64,000 bases of DNA from Symsagittifera roscoffensis (Eukaryota; Xenacoelomorpha; Acoela; Convolutidae): assembly GCF_963678635.1 (NCBI RefSeq), contig NC_087067.1:8169716-8233715 (forward strand), given 5' to 3'. The translations under genes were made by a program, and so were the position numbers. The notes below the pieces were generated by a model. The model was not told where the DNA came from. It worked only from the letters and a program-made list of their open reading frames with translations, and ran no database searches. Every line of letters starts with the position of its first letter. Position 1 is the stretch's first letter. Below are positions 23,101 to 38,100 of this stretch, one piece after another.

Positions 23101-26100
23101 AATTTTACTGTATTTGAGGGAAAATGTTAAGTTAAAATTTTTCATCGTATTGAATTTTACTGCATCATGGGGAAATATTTTATAGATTAATTTCCTACAT
23201 TTAGTATGAATTTTATTACATTATTTAGTGCAAGATATTAATAAATATTAGAAGAATTTTAACAAGTTTGTATTTTTATTTTTCTTTTCTGTTTTTGTAG
23301 GTGATCGTGGTTTGAAGACTAGAAATATGAAACAAACATTGATAGAAAATGGTTAGTACTAATTTCAAATTTATTAGTGAAGAGTATTTTAAATTATACT
23401 TACCTGTTAATCGTCTGGGAAAAAGCCGTGGGGGAAGATGTCGTGTATCATATCTGATGTTGTTAATAATTTTGCTAGTATTCGAATGATGTCTTTGGTT
23501 TGGAGCAGTGGCCAAAGCAATTGAAGTGCTTTAATGATTTTTAGTTCATCTGTGCCTACTGCAAACTTGTAAGGTGTGTTTTGAATGAGGTTATATATTT
23601 TGTGGTTATATTTAGTATTGTGAATGAATTCTAATATTGGTATTTCTATAGGCTGGATAAATTCATGCGGGATAAGGAAGGGTCTGGATTCTTCTGCGTT
23701 AAAGGTCTTCGTGATGGGACAAAATATATACATTTGTGTTACTGGGTCATAATTGCGGAGGATGCCGTGGAGGTTAGTATCTTTAATACAATAAGTGAAA
23801 TTAAGGAAAAATGGTGATGTGTATTTTGAGTTAAGAAACTGAAAACGATGGTGTGGTTGTCTTGATGGGGTATGCATATCAAAATGATTTTGTATAAAAC
23901 GATAGTATGTATATGTGTGAGTTTGTTTAGTGCGTAACATAATATCGTGAGAACAGTGCAAATCGCGTTCATGTGGTGCAAGGAAGTGAAAGGTTAGTGA
24001 AAATAACTGAAATTTTTCTGTGAAACTTTCGTAGGCTTGAATATCATTTAGTGCTTCAGAAATGATGTGATCATATTTTCTATCAAAAATATTAAGTGTG
24101 AATACGTATGATGTTTTGATGAAGAATTTTTCTGTTAGTTGTGGGTTAGCGAAGCGATCTTCATCTAAAAATTGGTCTTGATTTGTTCGGATGATATTAT
24201 GGTCGTAATATTCTATTGTAAATTCGTTTGTTCGGGGTGCAGTGAACGTTTTTAGTAATTTTTTACATGCTACATAAGTAAATTGTCTAGGTGTTAGTGT
24301 TGCGGTGAGTCTATATAACATATTTTTGTTCTTTTCTATGTCGTCATGAGTACTAGATAGTGGTAGGCAAAGGGGGTTAGTAAAATGATAATAAGCTGTC
24401 CAATGAAGTGTGGGCATTAAGACATGTTCATCTACGAAACTTCGTGTGTCATTAGTGTCGTTAGGTGTATTTAATGTATATTGTGGAAATGAGGGCAAGG
24501 TGATTGCTAAAAAAATCTTTCGCGTTGGTGTGTTGTGGGTGATTGATATATTCGCAGGCTGTTCCTGGTTTGGTCGGGAATGGATGATTCGGGAATTTTC
24601 TTTTAAAAGTGCGATAAGCTCGGTTAGTGCTACTATGTGTTTCGGTGGATGTGGATGATTGTGCTAGTGATGCAGTGTAAGCTGAGGAGGGTGTAGGAGT
24701 AGATGGGTTTGAGGATTCTATTGTGGATGAAAGTTGATGTATTGTGAGGGTGTTAGGGTGTATTAACTGTTGTCGTAGGGTAATAAAGTTATCGAGTTCC
24801 TGGGAAATTTGGGGGGTATCTGGAGAATTATAATATGATCGGTCTGAATGAAGTGGGGAATAGGTTGGGGTCACTTGCGAAGCATAAGAAGGAGTGGAAA
24901 CGGATGGGAGTGAATTATTTGTCGGGATTGGTTGAAAAGGGGGTTTTGAAAAAACTGAGGAGTTGGTCTGAAAATTATTTGATGGAGATGGTTCGGAATC
25001 TGCAAATTCGTCAGGGGTTTCTACATTTGGGTTATTAAGTTGTGAGATAGAGTATAAAACTGAAAAATCTGAGTTAGTATCCGAATTCGTGCTTGATGAT
25101 ATATTAATAATTGGAAAATCGGGTGGTGGGAAAGCAAAAAGTGGGATTATTGGGATTGGAGTTTGGAGGTTGGCTGGGTGGGAATTTGAGCGGTGTAGGG
25201 ATCCAAGTTGTCGGCTCATCGTGGGCTAAAAAAAATGATTATTCTGAGACTGAAAAGCGGTGGTATGGGGTTGTTCTATAATTTGTTCGTATGTATTATC
25301 ATCTTGTGGATGATGTGCCATTATGTGTTGGATGGGACTTTGTGTTGTATTTGGTCTAAAATTTGAATTATGTGTGATTGCTAGGTTTTGGAAGTTACGG
25401 GGAACTAATGATAATGGATGGTTTTGTGGTAGGGGTGGCAACTGTGATGCGGTAGGTGTTATTTCTATATTATTATGTTCTTCGTCGTAAGTGTTCTGTC
25501 TTGTCGCTATTTTTGTGTTATATTCTTTTATTTGTGCGTCTAGGAGTATTTTATTTATGGATGATGAAAAAATTCCAAAAAATCCTGCGAACAGTATGCG
25601 TGCTACACTTGCTTGTCTGTTTACTTGTGTGTGTATAGCGCATGTGTTATAGATTCCTTTTAAGAGTGAGAAAAGGAATCCTATAAAGTTAAACATTGCG
25701 TATAAGATAGTTAATTTTTCTAAGATGTAATAGGGCCATCCTAGAAAATCTAGAATTTCATTTTTTAGGGTAAAAAACTGAAAATATTTATAGGTGAAAT
25801 ATCTTGTGGTCTGTATTTTTCGCCGTTTAGATATATATAATCTTTAATGTCTTTAAAATATCCGCTATAATCTTGTGTATAAACAATCTGCAAATCCTGC
25901 GGTTTCGGCAAGTTTTCTTAAATTTTGAATAGTGTATTGACTGTTTTTGTATAGTGTCCATTTGTGTTAGTAGTTCTTGGAATTGTTGTGTTCTAATGTG
26001 GTGTTGAATATCTGATTTAGAATATATTCCAATTGATTGTAAATCAATATTTGGGTTACGAGCAATAGCTCTGATGCTGTCGGGTGAAAATTTTTTGAGT

Positions 26101-29100
26101 GATTGCATTAATGTAGGGTATGGAGTAAGGAGATAGTATTTATCTTCATCAGGATTCAATTGTACTACCTTGTGGCTATTTTCTGATCCACATGGGATTG
26201 CGGTATCCCAAAAATATGTTCGTCTTGAAAGTGTGTCAACAAAATGTACTTTATTTTTATAGAATATAGGGATTCTTTTATAACAACGTTTATCTTCAAA
26301 AACATAGAGTGGTGATACTTTTTTGGTACAAGTATAGAACCATAAAATATTTCCTTCGTAGTCAAGAAAATTTGATCTGTTTCCTGACAATAAGTATCCT
26401 GCGTAGGGTATTTTTAATACTGCTAGTGCGAGTGATTGTAGGATTTGTGTCCGTTCTAATTCGCATAATTGGCGAAGTGTTTCTAATTCGGAGAATGACA
26501 TTTCTTGAAAAATTCGGCTAATTGTGTAGTCTAATTTCATATCTAAGTGGATATCATAGTGGATATTACCAAAATAGGTGTTATTCATTAGCGATAGTTC
26601 TTGTAAACGTGTGCTTCTACTGTCATGTGGCTTTAGTTTTCCACCAGGTTGACTTGTGCTTTTTTGAAAGTTAACTGGTATGTATGATGTTCCTTCGTTT
26701 AGAGGGTGACCTGTCGCATAAGGGTCAAATTTTATTTTTCCAGTGTTCATGTCGAAAACTATTTCGTATTCAACTAGTATTTCAGAAGATTGTGTTTTGT
26801 AAAGTGGGTTTCTGTATTTGCATGCAATTTCTGTTTCTTGATAGATTTGGAAACGTGTTAATTTATTTTCTATATTATGGATATTTCTAAAATCAGCACT
26901 TTGTTTTCGGGATGGATTTACTTGTTCGTACGGAATTGATTCTATAAAATATTTATCGTGAAATTTTATCATTCGAGCGTGTATTTTTGCTACTTGAAAT
27001 GTTGTGCATGAATCTTCGGGAAACCAAACAATTGTCGCTTGTGTCCGTGTTGTAGGGTCACAATAACCTTGACCATTTTTGCAAGGTAATCTAATTCCTT
27101 GATAGATCATTGTGTTGTCTGATAAATCTCGTGTGAGTTGTACTTTTTCGAGTTGTATTTTCCAATCGAAAAACATTATTTCTTGATATCCTTTGTTTTT
27201 TGTGTCTGCTTTGCAGTTTGAGGGGTTATTTATTCCAATGTGTGGTATCCAATGTTTATCGTGTATGTCATAAGTTTATCTTCCGTGTGCGCCGTTGTAT
27301 GGGTATTTTTTGTCTAGTTTTATATGTCCTTGATATCTTTCAAGTTCTGCTTGATGTACAGAATCGGCAAAGACTTGAAAATTTACTAATTTTCTGTTTT
27401 TGTTTTTTTTTCTTGTTATGTTTAGTCTGAGTAGTTCGTTTTTACAATCATCGGGGTTTAGATGTAGAAGTCGTTCTATATTACTTTGCTAGAATGATTC
27501 GTGATCAAGTCGGTTTTTATTTCCGTTTGAAACTTGTGAACAATGCACTTTCTTTTCGGAAAATGTTGCTGTAAATTTGTATCCTGCGATTGTTGTTGCT
27601 CGGGCTTTTGAATACATTGTCGCTATTACATTTGTAGTTTCTATAGCTTGTGGTTCTGTTTCGCATTGTGATACTTGATTTATAGCATATTTGTGTAGTG
27701 TTTTTTGTTCGTTTTCTTCACAATCGTAGTGTGTTACTAATAAATCCTGGGGTCCTGTGCGAGGAGAAGGATTTGTGATCTGATCGGAAAATATTAGAAA
27801 AAAGATGTGTTGAAATGTTAATATTTTTACAATATACATGTGTATGATAATCCTGAGTATGGGTTATAAAATGTGATGTAACCAATTGTCTTTTTGGTAT
27901 ATCTGTCGTATTGATATATTACTTCAGTTGTTATAAATGGTGGTGGTAGCGATTGAGCTGTTATATTGGGTCAGTTTAGTGGGTAAGGATGTTGAACAAA
28001 ATTATTTAATTTGATCGTGATTTCGAATTTTAATTGGAGACTATTTTGTTGGAGTATTTGGATGTTATGTTCACGAATGTCGGTTATTTGGAAAATTTAA
28101 AGGGAAAGGTGTCGGTGAAATTTGGCTTAATGATGGTGTTGATGGTAGCGATAATGTTTCTGGTAGTGATGATTTTGTTGTATCCGTAGAAATATCTATT
28201 GGGTCGTTTACTAAGTTTGGTTCACCTTGTGTAAATGAGTGCGTTGTCCAATATGGTAGTCGTGTTGTGAGATTGGGGGGGGTTAAAGGGATTTTCACGT
28301 ATTTGTTCAGATGTCGGTGTTGAACCTAAGTAATCTGAGGGTATACTTGAGGTGCTACGTTGTGAAAGGAGTGTGGGAGTTTCTGGAAATGTACTATTTG
28401 TGTTTTCTGGAGTAATTGGTGTTGGTGATTGGGGTATGTCAAAATGAACTCGGGGGGTTTGAAAATTTCTATTTCGTCGTGGATGTATAATTTGTCAATT
28501 TATTTCTACTGTATTTTGGTTTTGACTAATGTTTCTTATTCTACTTAATTCTTGTGGTAATGTTGGTTTCAAGTTATATGTTGGTTCGCTTAGGGGTGCC
28601 TGTCGCTGAACTGGTTCTAATGGTTCAGATAAGCGAGCGTGTCGTTCTTCAAAAGTTTATGGGTTATCTTGGAAAGAAATTCGTGTGGATGTTTGGGGGT
28701 TTTGGGTAGTTGTAGGTATTGCTGGGTTTTCTTGGGATGATGTCGGTGAAGACTGATTCTGTGATTGTTGGTTAGCAATTTTTGAAAGTATTTTGATTGA
28801 TTTTTTCTATTGGAAAAATTTATGTTTATTGTAGTATTCTTCAATGAAAAGAATTAGAAGGATTGTTGCTAAAGCGATTGTGATTATTGCCTTTTTTATA
28901 CATTTGCACATTGTTAATATTAGGGATGATAAAAATGTTATAAAAATTACAAATAGTAAAAAAAATTTCTGTTCTACTAAAAATTGTTCGTATCACTCAA
29001 ATGAACTTTGGGTTATCGTACCTGTGAATATGGTCAATGATTTGGGAAGGTTGGAGATATATTTCAAATAGGGAGTAGAAAATTTAAAAAATATTGCAAA

Positions 29101-32100
29101 AAAAGATTAAAATTATTATAAGAGCTTCAAAGGTATCAAATAGAAATATGAATAAAAGTTTAAGTATTATGAAAAAGTTTATGAAAATGTTGAAAATTGT
29201 TTTTTTAAAGATATGGACTGATTGAGAGAAGAGCATTTAAGAAATGATTTCTTTGTCGAATAGTTTTTGTTGTTTGAGGCGAGATTCAAGTGTGGTCGAG
29301 TTATTTATTGATTTTTTTGACAAGTGGGTTGAGTTTTGTGAAAAATTGTTGGGGGCTAATTTTATGGTGTTTGGGAGGTCTTCTTTGCTTTATTTTTATT
29401 TGTCAGATGATCTGGGGTATTTTTGAGATTTTTGTACTTCAGGCTAAATGATTATGGTCCTTTTTTACTTTAGGCTAATTTGTTATTTTTGGTTGGAGGG
29501 TTTTTGAGGTCTGAGTTGGGAAAATATTGTTGATCTTTGCGTTATTAGATAGGGGAGGGCTGTAATATTATGGTGGTTTTTATTTTAGTTGTCAAGTTTT
29601 AGCGAGTTGCTTATTTTTGACCTGGAGGTTGAAAAGTTATAGTTATAGATATGCCTGGAGTTTAATATCTTTCGGCTAATAGGTTGGTGTTATAGAAATA
29701 GAAGGTGACGGATTTAAGTGAATCCTATTGGCTGAATTTGAACTAGAACTGTTGCGTGTTTGTCGGCATGTTATTTTGAAAAATGAAAGTTCAAAATGAT
29801 CCAGAGGTGCAAAGATTATTAATTTTTAAAATCAAAGTTGTTTTTGAAATTCAACTTTCTTTAGTATTTTAGATTGTGGGATGAATGTTTTGTAGTTTTT
29901 ACGTGGTTGATTTCTAAGTCGTGATGATTCTCTATGTTCTGATTTTTCTACTTGTTCTTGTGGTAAAATTTTTTCTATCATTTTCCTATTTTTTCTTTCT
30001 TTTTGAGGTATTTTTTGATCTGGTGTTTTTGTATTGCTTTGAATTGTAGTTGGTTTTGTATTTTGTTTTTCATGATGAATGTTGTGTTGTTCATCAATTT
30101 CTTTTTCTGTATGTGGATGATTTTGAATAACTTTTAAACCTGTGAAAGAATATAATTGAGTTAATTCGCGAAGTGCATACTCTTTTTGGTAGTAGGGCAA
30201 TAGATTGTTTCGATAATGAACAATTTCTTTTTGATTTGAATCGGTGAGTTTATACGTTACGTCAGTGGGTTTGGCATTTATTTGGTATGGTCCTTTTCGA
30301 AGGGGTTGTAATTTTTTAGAAATTCCTTTTTGTGTATTAAAGTTAGGTATTAAGACAAATGTTCCAATTTTTAAGTCTGTGGCTGGTGTAAAACGTGACT
30401 TAATTTGGTCGTTAAAAATTTTGCCTTTGTAACAATTTTTTTGTTATTTTTTGGTAAATTTCGTTGTGTTTTTTATCTCTATTTAAAATCCATTCGGTGT
30501 GTGTGCCGGAGGCTAATTTAAGGATCTGTGGGTCATGAAAATGGTCTTCATCATGTTTGTGTAAAGGTAGGTTATAACAAATTGAATCTTTATTTGGTTG
30601 GCAATAACCTTGTGCATTTTTATGAGAATTTGCTGTAAACATAATTGGTTTACGTGGCTTTTGATTAAAAACCATTTCGTATGGTGACATTCCTAGAGTT
30701 GTCGTGATTTGTGAATCATATGCTAAGGGAATTAATTTTACATCTGCTGACCATTCTGTGTATTTTGTATCATTTCCATTTATGATACATCGGAGATATT
30801 CTTGTAGTGAACGGTTCATACCTTCGACTAAACCGTTTGTCCAAGGTGCATGAGATGTACGTGGTTTATGTTTGATGTTGTATAAGTGGCATAGTGTTAT
30901 GATTTCATTATTTATGAATTCTGTACCATTGTCTGTAACTAAGATTTCGGGTAATCCGAATTTAGCTATCCAGTGTTCATAAAGTGTTGTGTAAGCATAG
31001 TAAGCATTACAATGTGGTACCGGGTTGAGTGCTACATAATGTGTAAATGTGTCAACAATTAGCATAACGTAGGAGTTTCCTTCTGAGGATGGTGAAATGG
31101 GTCCTTTTGTATCAAATGAAATGCGATGGTTAAAATATAAACTTTGTCCTTTAAAATCTTGTTTTTGTGCTATTTGTTTTTGATTTGGATAAGGTTTATT
31201 TAGTTGACATACTATACAACCGTTGCATAATACTTTTATCCAAATTGGTGCATTTGGGAAATAAAAATTTTGTGTAAAGTTTGAGTATGTTTTCTCTGAT
31301 CCGGAGTGTCCTTTAGTATTTTGTGTATGTGAGATGTAAAAAGCTATTAATATCATACTTGAAGGAAGACAGGGAACTTTAGAATCATTTCATTGATATT
31401 CTAAAAGATCTGTATTTTCATTAATTGCTGTGTTATTAAATTTTCGGAAATATCGGAGGAGTGTTTTATTTCCTAAAATTGTGGTATCTGCTTTTACGGG
31501 CTTAGTTTTGTATTTATGCCACGATTTAAATTGTCTTATTACTGGATCGAGGTTTTGATATTGTTTTAAGAGTTCCATTGTAATTTTATCTGTTGGAGCG
31601 AGAAAATATTTTCAATTTCCAGTTTTGATAAGGGAATTGTGTCAAGTGTGTCATGGAGGTCAAAAACTTGATTTATTGTGTATTTTGAATCATTTGTCTG
31701 TGGTCCTGATAAATTTATTTTATCAGTTAGATTTTCTTTTTCAATTAATGGAAAAGGGTCTTTTTTATGCGGGTGGTGTTTTGTTCTTTTTTGTTGAGTG
31801 TTATTTTTTATCCATTGTGAGTATGGGCTTGGTTTAAAAGTTGATGTGCCTAGTAAGTCAACTTCGTAGTGATTATTCTGGCAATCTAAGTAGAGTGGAA
31901 AATGTTGTAGGTTATTTATCTGTGATTGATCAATATCAGTTTTTACTGCGTATTTGCATTCTAATCGGGGTGATGTTTCATCTTTTGCGAGATAAAATTT
32001 AATATTTTGTGGTATTTCAACTGTAGCTTTTCGTGTGAGTAGTTCAGGTGGCGTATTTCTACTTAATGTATCTGGTAATGCAAGGTTTTTTCCTGCTGTC

Positions 32101-35100
32101 CAAACTATATGCAAGTTTGGAAATTTCATTAGAATTAGTTGAAATCTATAAACTCTATGATTTGGATTCGACCTTTGTGTAAAGAGAAAAATAGTTGGTT
32201 TGTGATCTGTGAATAGAACTGTTGGATGTTTTGATCCAAGTATCAGAAATTCATATTCTGTAAGTGTATAAATTATAGCTGTACATTCTCTCATTAGAGT
32301 TGAGAGTCGTAGCTCTGCTTGAGTGAATAATCGGGAATTTGCTGATATAAGGTTCATTTTATTTGTAGTACTATGTGATTGTAGTAATGCTGCGCCGATG
32401 CCAAAATTTGAAGCATCGCACATTGCATAGAATGGTTGGTTTGGATCAGGAATTGTGTTTGAATTTGTTCAGTTAAAAGTTTTTTAATTTCTTCAAATCG
32501 TGTTTGATGTTCACTGGTCCATTCAAAGTTATTGTGTTGTCTGAGGATATTATAGAAGGGTCTTAAGTATAGTTACATTTTATAAACGTATTTGCTTAAG
32601 AAATTTAACATTCCAAAGAATTCTTGGATTTTCTTTTTGTTTGTTGGTGGCTGAAGTTTTTGAATAGCATCAATGCGTGATTTTAATGGGGTGATAGTGT
32701 TTAGTTCAATATTATGTCCTAAAAATTTAACTCGTGTTAGAAAGAAGTGTGATTTATCGGGAGCGGCCTTCAGATTTTCGTTCTGAAGTATTTTATGATA
32801 GTGTTCAAAAACTGTAAACTTTTCTTCTTTAGTTTGTAATTGCATAAAAACATCGTCTAAATAGGTGATTGCGTTTTTCTTGAGTATTAGTGGTCTAAAA
32901 ATTTTACTCATAAAAGCTGAAAAAGATGCTGGTCCTATGGATATTCCATAGAATAAGCGGCGAAATTCATATTGTTGATTTCCAATAACAAATTGTGTTA
33001 AACGTCGTGATTGTTCATCTAGTGGCATTTGATTGTATGCACTATTCATATCTGCGGTTGTAAAGTATTTTCCATTTATCTTTGTTACGCTAACTTGTAT
33101 TGGTTCAATAGGCCAATTGCATTTTGATTCATCAATTAGTGAATTGAGATATCTAGCGTCTAAAACTATCTTTAGTGATTCGCCTTTTGCTAGAATGATA
33201 ACAGGGTTGATAAAAGTGTTACCTTTTGGTTGTTCTTCCTTATTTACTGGTGAGATAATTTTGAATTGTTCTAAAATATCAAGTAATCTATTTACTTTGT
33301 CGTGTAAGTGAATTGGTACTTTACTGGCTCTTTGTTTTTTGAGAACTGCGTCGGGTTTTAACGGGAGATGTAGTGATGAACTGATTGTTCCAACGTCAAA
33401 TTTTGATGTTGCGTAGACTGTTGAATATTTTAACAGTTGTTTTGCTAATTTATCAAATTCGATTTGTGTAATTTGTGAATGTTCAAAATTAAACATTGTT
33501 AAAAATTTTTGTTGTTCTTTTGTGTAATTTGTTATATTAAAAGTTGGTTTAAAATATGATGTTTTTGTAAAATAATCTGTGTTTCTCTTTTCATTACTTA
33601 TTATGTTATTTATGGACAATTCTTCGTCAAGATTTGTGGATTGACAAATATCTAATAATTGGAGTATATTATTAACGCGGTATGCTACTTCATGTAAGGG
33701 TGAGATTGTAGCGTTTGTTTCACAATATCCTAAAAGTCCTAAGGGTAATGTTACTTGATATGGTGTATTGTTATACACGTGTAACGAAATGATTTCAGAA
33801 TTTTTGTTTTTCAAATATTTAATAGATGAGATCGTGATTTTGAAAAATTCGTGAATAGGTTTAAATTCAAAGTCTGACATAAAAAGTTGTTGTTTATTTT
33901 GACTTTTATCATACTGGTGAACTTGTTTTATTGAAGAATTATATATATTTCCTGATAATGGTTTCAGGTGTTTCCGTTTTTGATTATAAATGGGATAAAA
34001 CTTTGAGAAGAATGGTGGTTGTTTGTTTAATCTTTGAAAAAATGTTAGAGCTGTATTTTTGTTTTTGTGTACTTATCTTTGATGAGTGTTTTACTATTTA
34101 AGATGTTGATTGTTAGTATATATTAAGTTATAAATGGTATGCCAATGATATTGTGTTTAATGTCTGTAATATGAAATGTTTGTTTAAACGGTCTGTTTAA
34201 AATTTTGTTTTGTTCCATTGTTCTCGTGGGGAGAAGGAATAATTGGATTTTTCCATAATTTACTAATGTTTATCCTTGTGCTGTTGCTAGTTTACAGGAG
34301 GTTTCAAGAGGGTTAATTTTGGATGTAATGTTTTGATTTCATTCCATGTGGGAATAATAATTATATTGGATTCTGCTCCTGAATCAATTGAAAAATCAAT
34401 TTCAAGATCTGGTGGTTGAAATTCTTTGTTTCTTGGGCTTTCCAATAAAAATGGTATTGTCCAAATTTTTTCTCTGGGTTGTTCTTTCTGTATATTTTGA
34501 TAAATATGATTTGTGTTTCACTTTTTTCATCGGGTTTAATTACCGTGTTTATTTCGTTTACTTTTTGTGTAGTTTGTGTAGTATCGGTGGGTCCAATATA
34601 GTAATTGTGAAGGAGTTCCAATTGATTTTCATATATATGTGACGTAAAAGGTTGTTCATATATGACAGGTTCATAGTCGTTTTCGACTGTTATCATATTT
34701 ACTGAGATAGTAATTTCTGTATCACTTTCTGTATCTGATGATTCACAATGTATATGATTTAGTTGTATTTTGTGATTTTCTGCGTCATCAATACCTGGAG
34801 GGTCTGAAGTTGTTTCTTCATTTGTTTGCACTTGATTAATGTGTCTTTGATGTTTTGGTGTACTACTTCTGTATTGATGTCTAGAGTCAGGGTAACGGTT
34901 ATTATTCCTATGTGGTGTCTGGGAATAATTTCTGTATCTATTATTGTAACTTGAGTTTCGATTTTGTGAATTATTTCGTGATCTATTATGGTAATTATCA
35001 TTTGATCTGCGATAGTTTGATATATTATATGAATTATTTCTTGATCGATTGTTCGGGTAATTCTGATTTCGATTGTTCGAATAACTTCTATTTCTATTAT

Positions 35101-38100
35101 GTGAATAGTTTCTATTTTTGTTGTATGATGAGTTTCGTGATTGATTATTGGAATAGTGTCTATTCCTTAAGTTTGATTGGGAACTGGATCCAGAAACAAA
35201 TTGTGTTGCATTGGAATTTGATCTTGAATAGTTATTTTGGTTATTTTGACTATTTGATCGGTTATAATTATTTTGTGAAGAATTTCGTGTATTTCTTCGT
35301 TCTGGTGATCTTCCTCTATAACTTGAGATATATGGTGATTGATTCCTTGTGTAATTGGTGTTGTTCGGAAGTGGTTTTCCTGAACTGTTATTACTATATA
35401 TATTTTTGTTCGGTAGGCTTTGATCTTTTTTCATGTATTGATAGAACGATTTATTTGGTTCTTTATGCTTTTGAGGTTTATTCTGATTGTCTTGTTGTTT
35501 TTGTTTACATTCGGAGATACTGTGTCCGTATCGTCGGCAATAATTACACCATTTTTTGAAGGATGGTTTGCCTTTAAAATTTGGATGTTTTTCATAGATA
35601 TTCAGTATTTCAGTGATTTTTTCAATTAAGTCTGTATCTGATTCCTGTATGTTATTTATATGTGTAGTGTTTGTTTCAATTCGATTAACATATTGTAGTT
35701 TTAGGTTTTCTGTTTCCTCGAGTTTCATTGTGATTTCTGCTTGTTCTAGTTTATCTACTAGTTTTCGAAAATCTAAATCTGGTTCTCGAATTGAAGAAGG
35801 ATGAGATGCTCTCTTTTTTATTGCTATTTTCCTTAATTGAGGTGTTAAGGTCATCATTAAAATTTCTGTCATTTTTGTGTTTTTATAGTCATGTGTATTA
35901 AGTGAATATGCTTTTCGAACTAGTGTTTCGATACGTACTGCTAATTGTTCGATAGTTTCGTTTGGTAATCTGCGAATTTCATTACATAAAACTCTTTGGT
36001 GTTGTTTGTTTCTTTCAGAGTCAAACATTTTTGAAAATTCTTGTGTGAATCTTTTCCAATCTGATTTTAGTTCTTTAGGTAATACTGAAAACCATTTTTG
36101 AGCTGCGCCATCTAGGGTTGTTTGTATTAATGCTGTGCGTCTATGTATCCAATTTTGATGTAGTGGCGTATTAATTGGTCCAGGTCCTATATTTAAAATT
36201 AAATTTGCTGTTACTGCATTTAAATAATCTTCTACAGAATATTCAAGATCTGTTCCTGTGAATACCATCAGTGGTTTATTGGATGTTATTGATGATCCAC
36301 CCATGAGGTATGGATTCATTGTCATCTGTAGTGATTCTGCGGCATTTGGCATTTGCGAAAAATTTGACACTTGATTTTTTGTTATTTCGTGTTGGTGAAG
36401 GTAATATGTAAGCGGTATTTCATTTTGCATTTGAGTTGGTTGATAAGAGTGCATTGACATTGGGTTTTGTGGTTGTATTGGTTGAAAAGATTGTGTATTA
36501 AATGGCTTTTGTATATGCATTTGTTGTGGATTTTGTACATCTGTTGGGCTTTGTGGGTAAATTTTTATATTTCGAGATGGTTGAGGTTGTCGTGGTCTTT
36601 GTGTGCGATATTCTTTAGTGTATGGTGCAAAAATACCTGGTTGGTGATAGTCGTCTTCATCAGATGATAAATAGTTTGTATTATATGGTGTATATTGATT
36701 ATTTTTATTTTGCTGAGAGAATGGGTAATTTTCACTATAATCCTGTGTAGGTTGTGGATTATCTAGAAAATTTACTGAATTGGTTGATGTTTTCGGGAGA
36801 TTCCAATAATTGGAACATGCGTGATTGAAATTTTGTGTATTTTTTCGAGGAAGTTGGTTTGTTCTTAGTTTGTGAGCATAATTATAATTGTGTTCTGCAA
36901 AGGTGTTTCCTTTTAATGGTTTTCGTGTTTTTCACGGTATTTTCATTGGTCTATTCGTTTGATAATCCATATTTGAATATTTTTGATCAACCGAAGGTTT
37001 AACAGTTGATTGTAAGGTTACTTGTGCCAATGATGTATTTGTATTTCTTGGTGTTGTCAAATTTGGGTGTATTGGTGAAATACTTTGTTGTGTAGTTGTT
37101 GTTGTTTGGACGATTTCTTCATTTATGAAGTGTGATGGTGTTTGAATATCTTGTTGTGTAAGATTTCTAGTTCCATTAAGGTTTTCATTATGTATGACGG
37201 TCGAATTTAAACTGTTATTTCGCGTATCAGGTAAAAATGTATTATAGTTTAATGGTGTTGCATCAATGGTTAATGGTACTACTTTTACATAATCTCTGTG
37301 ATAAGATATTGTACTTATTGCTTGACTTGAGATAGATTGTGGGATATTTATAAATGTAGGATGAGACCATTCAGGGTCCCAAACGTAGTCTGATTGTTCT
37401 GAAAGGACAGTGTCGTCATTTGTATTTTGAGGTCTGAAATTTTTTCTTGCTTGTGAAATTAAATCTAAATTGTGGGTGAAATAATCTATTATGAACCATG
37501 CTAAAATCTTTTGTAAATCATGTTTAGTGTGTTGTTAAACATCATCTTTAGTGAAATTTTCTTTAATTATATGTAGGAATGTTGAAAATAATGCGATTTC
37601 ATTTCGTACTTTTGTATGTTTGGATGTTTCAGTTGGTGAGATACTTTGAAATTCTGTTTTTTCTAATATAGATGTATAAGTATATAGATTACATATAACT
37701 TTCAAATAATGTTCAATAATTTGTCTTTTGATTTTTACGTCTGGGAATTCTGCTTTGCATAGACTGATTCCGGGTTCAAACAAATTTACGAGTAAGTTCT
37801 TGCAAAAATCATGTTGACCTCTATCATCGGGTGAATCTATAAGAAAGGGGTAAACTGCTTCGTCATCTGGACTATCGTCACTTTGAGTGTGGCTCATTTT
37901 TTCGCCTGATGACTGTTAATATATAACTATCAATGTGTTTAATTGGTTGATTCCAATTATACAAGTGTACTGGTTTGGGTTTGTATTGCTTTTTTATTCT
38001 TCTTTTTCCTCTTTTTGATGAATTTGAAGTTGTTTCTGAGTCGGAAAAATATAATTGATTGTGAATGGGACAATTTTTATCAATTGATTCTTTTAAATTG

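Noticed and set aside
34912-35559. 215-codon plus-strand open frame rich in Tyr, Asn and Phe
   Set aside because: It is the antisense of the Asn/Arg/Ser-rich low-complexity tract in gag, where the repeated codons leave the opposite strand open.
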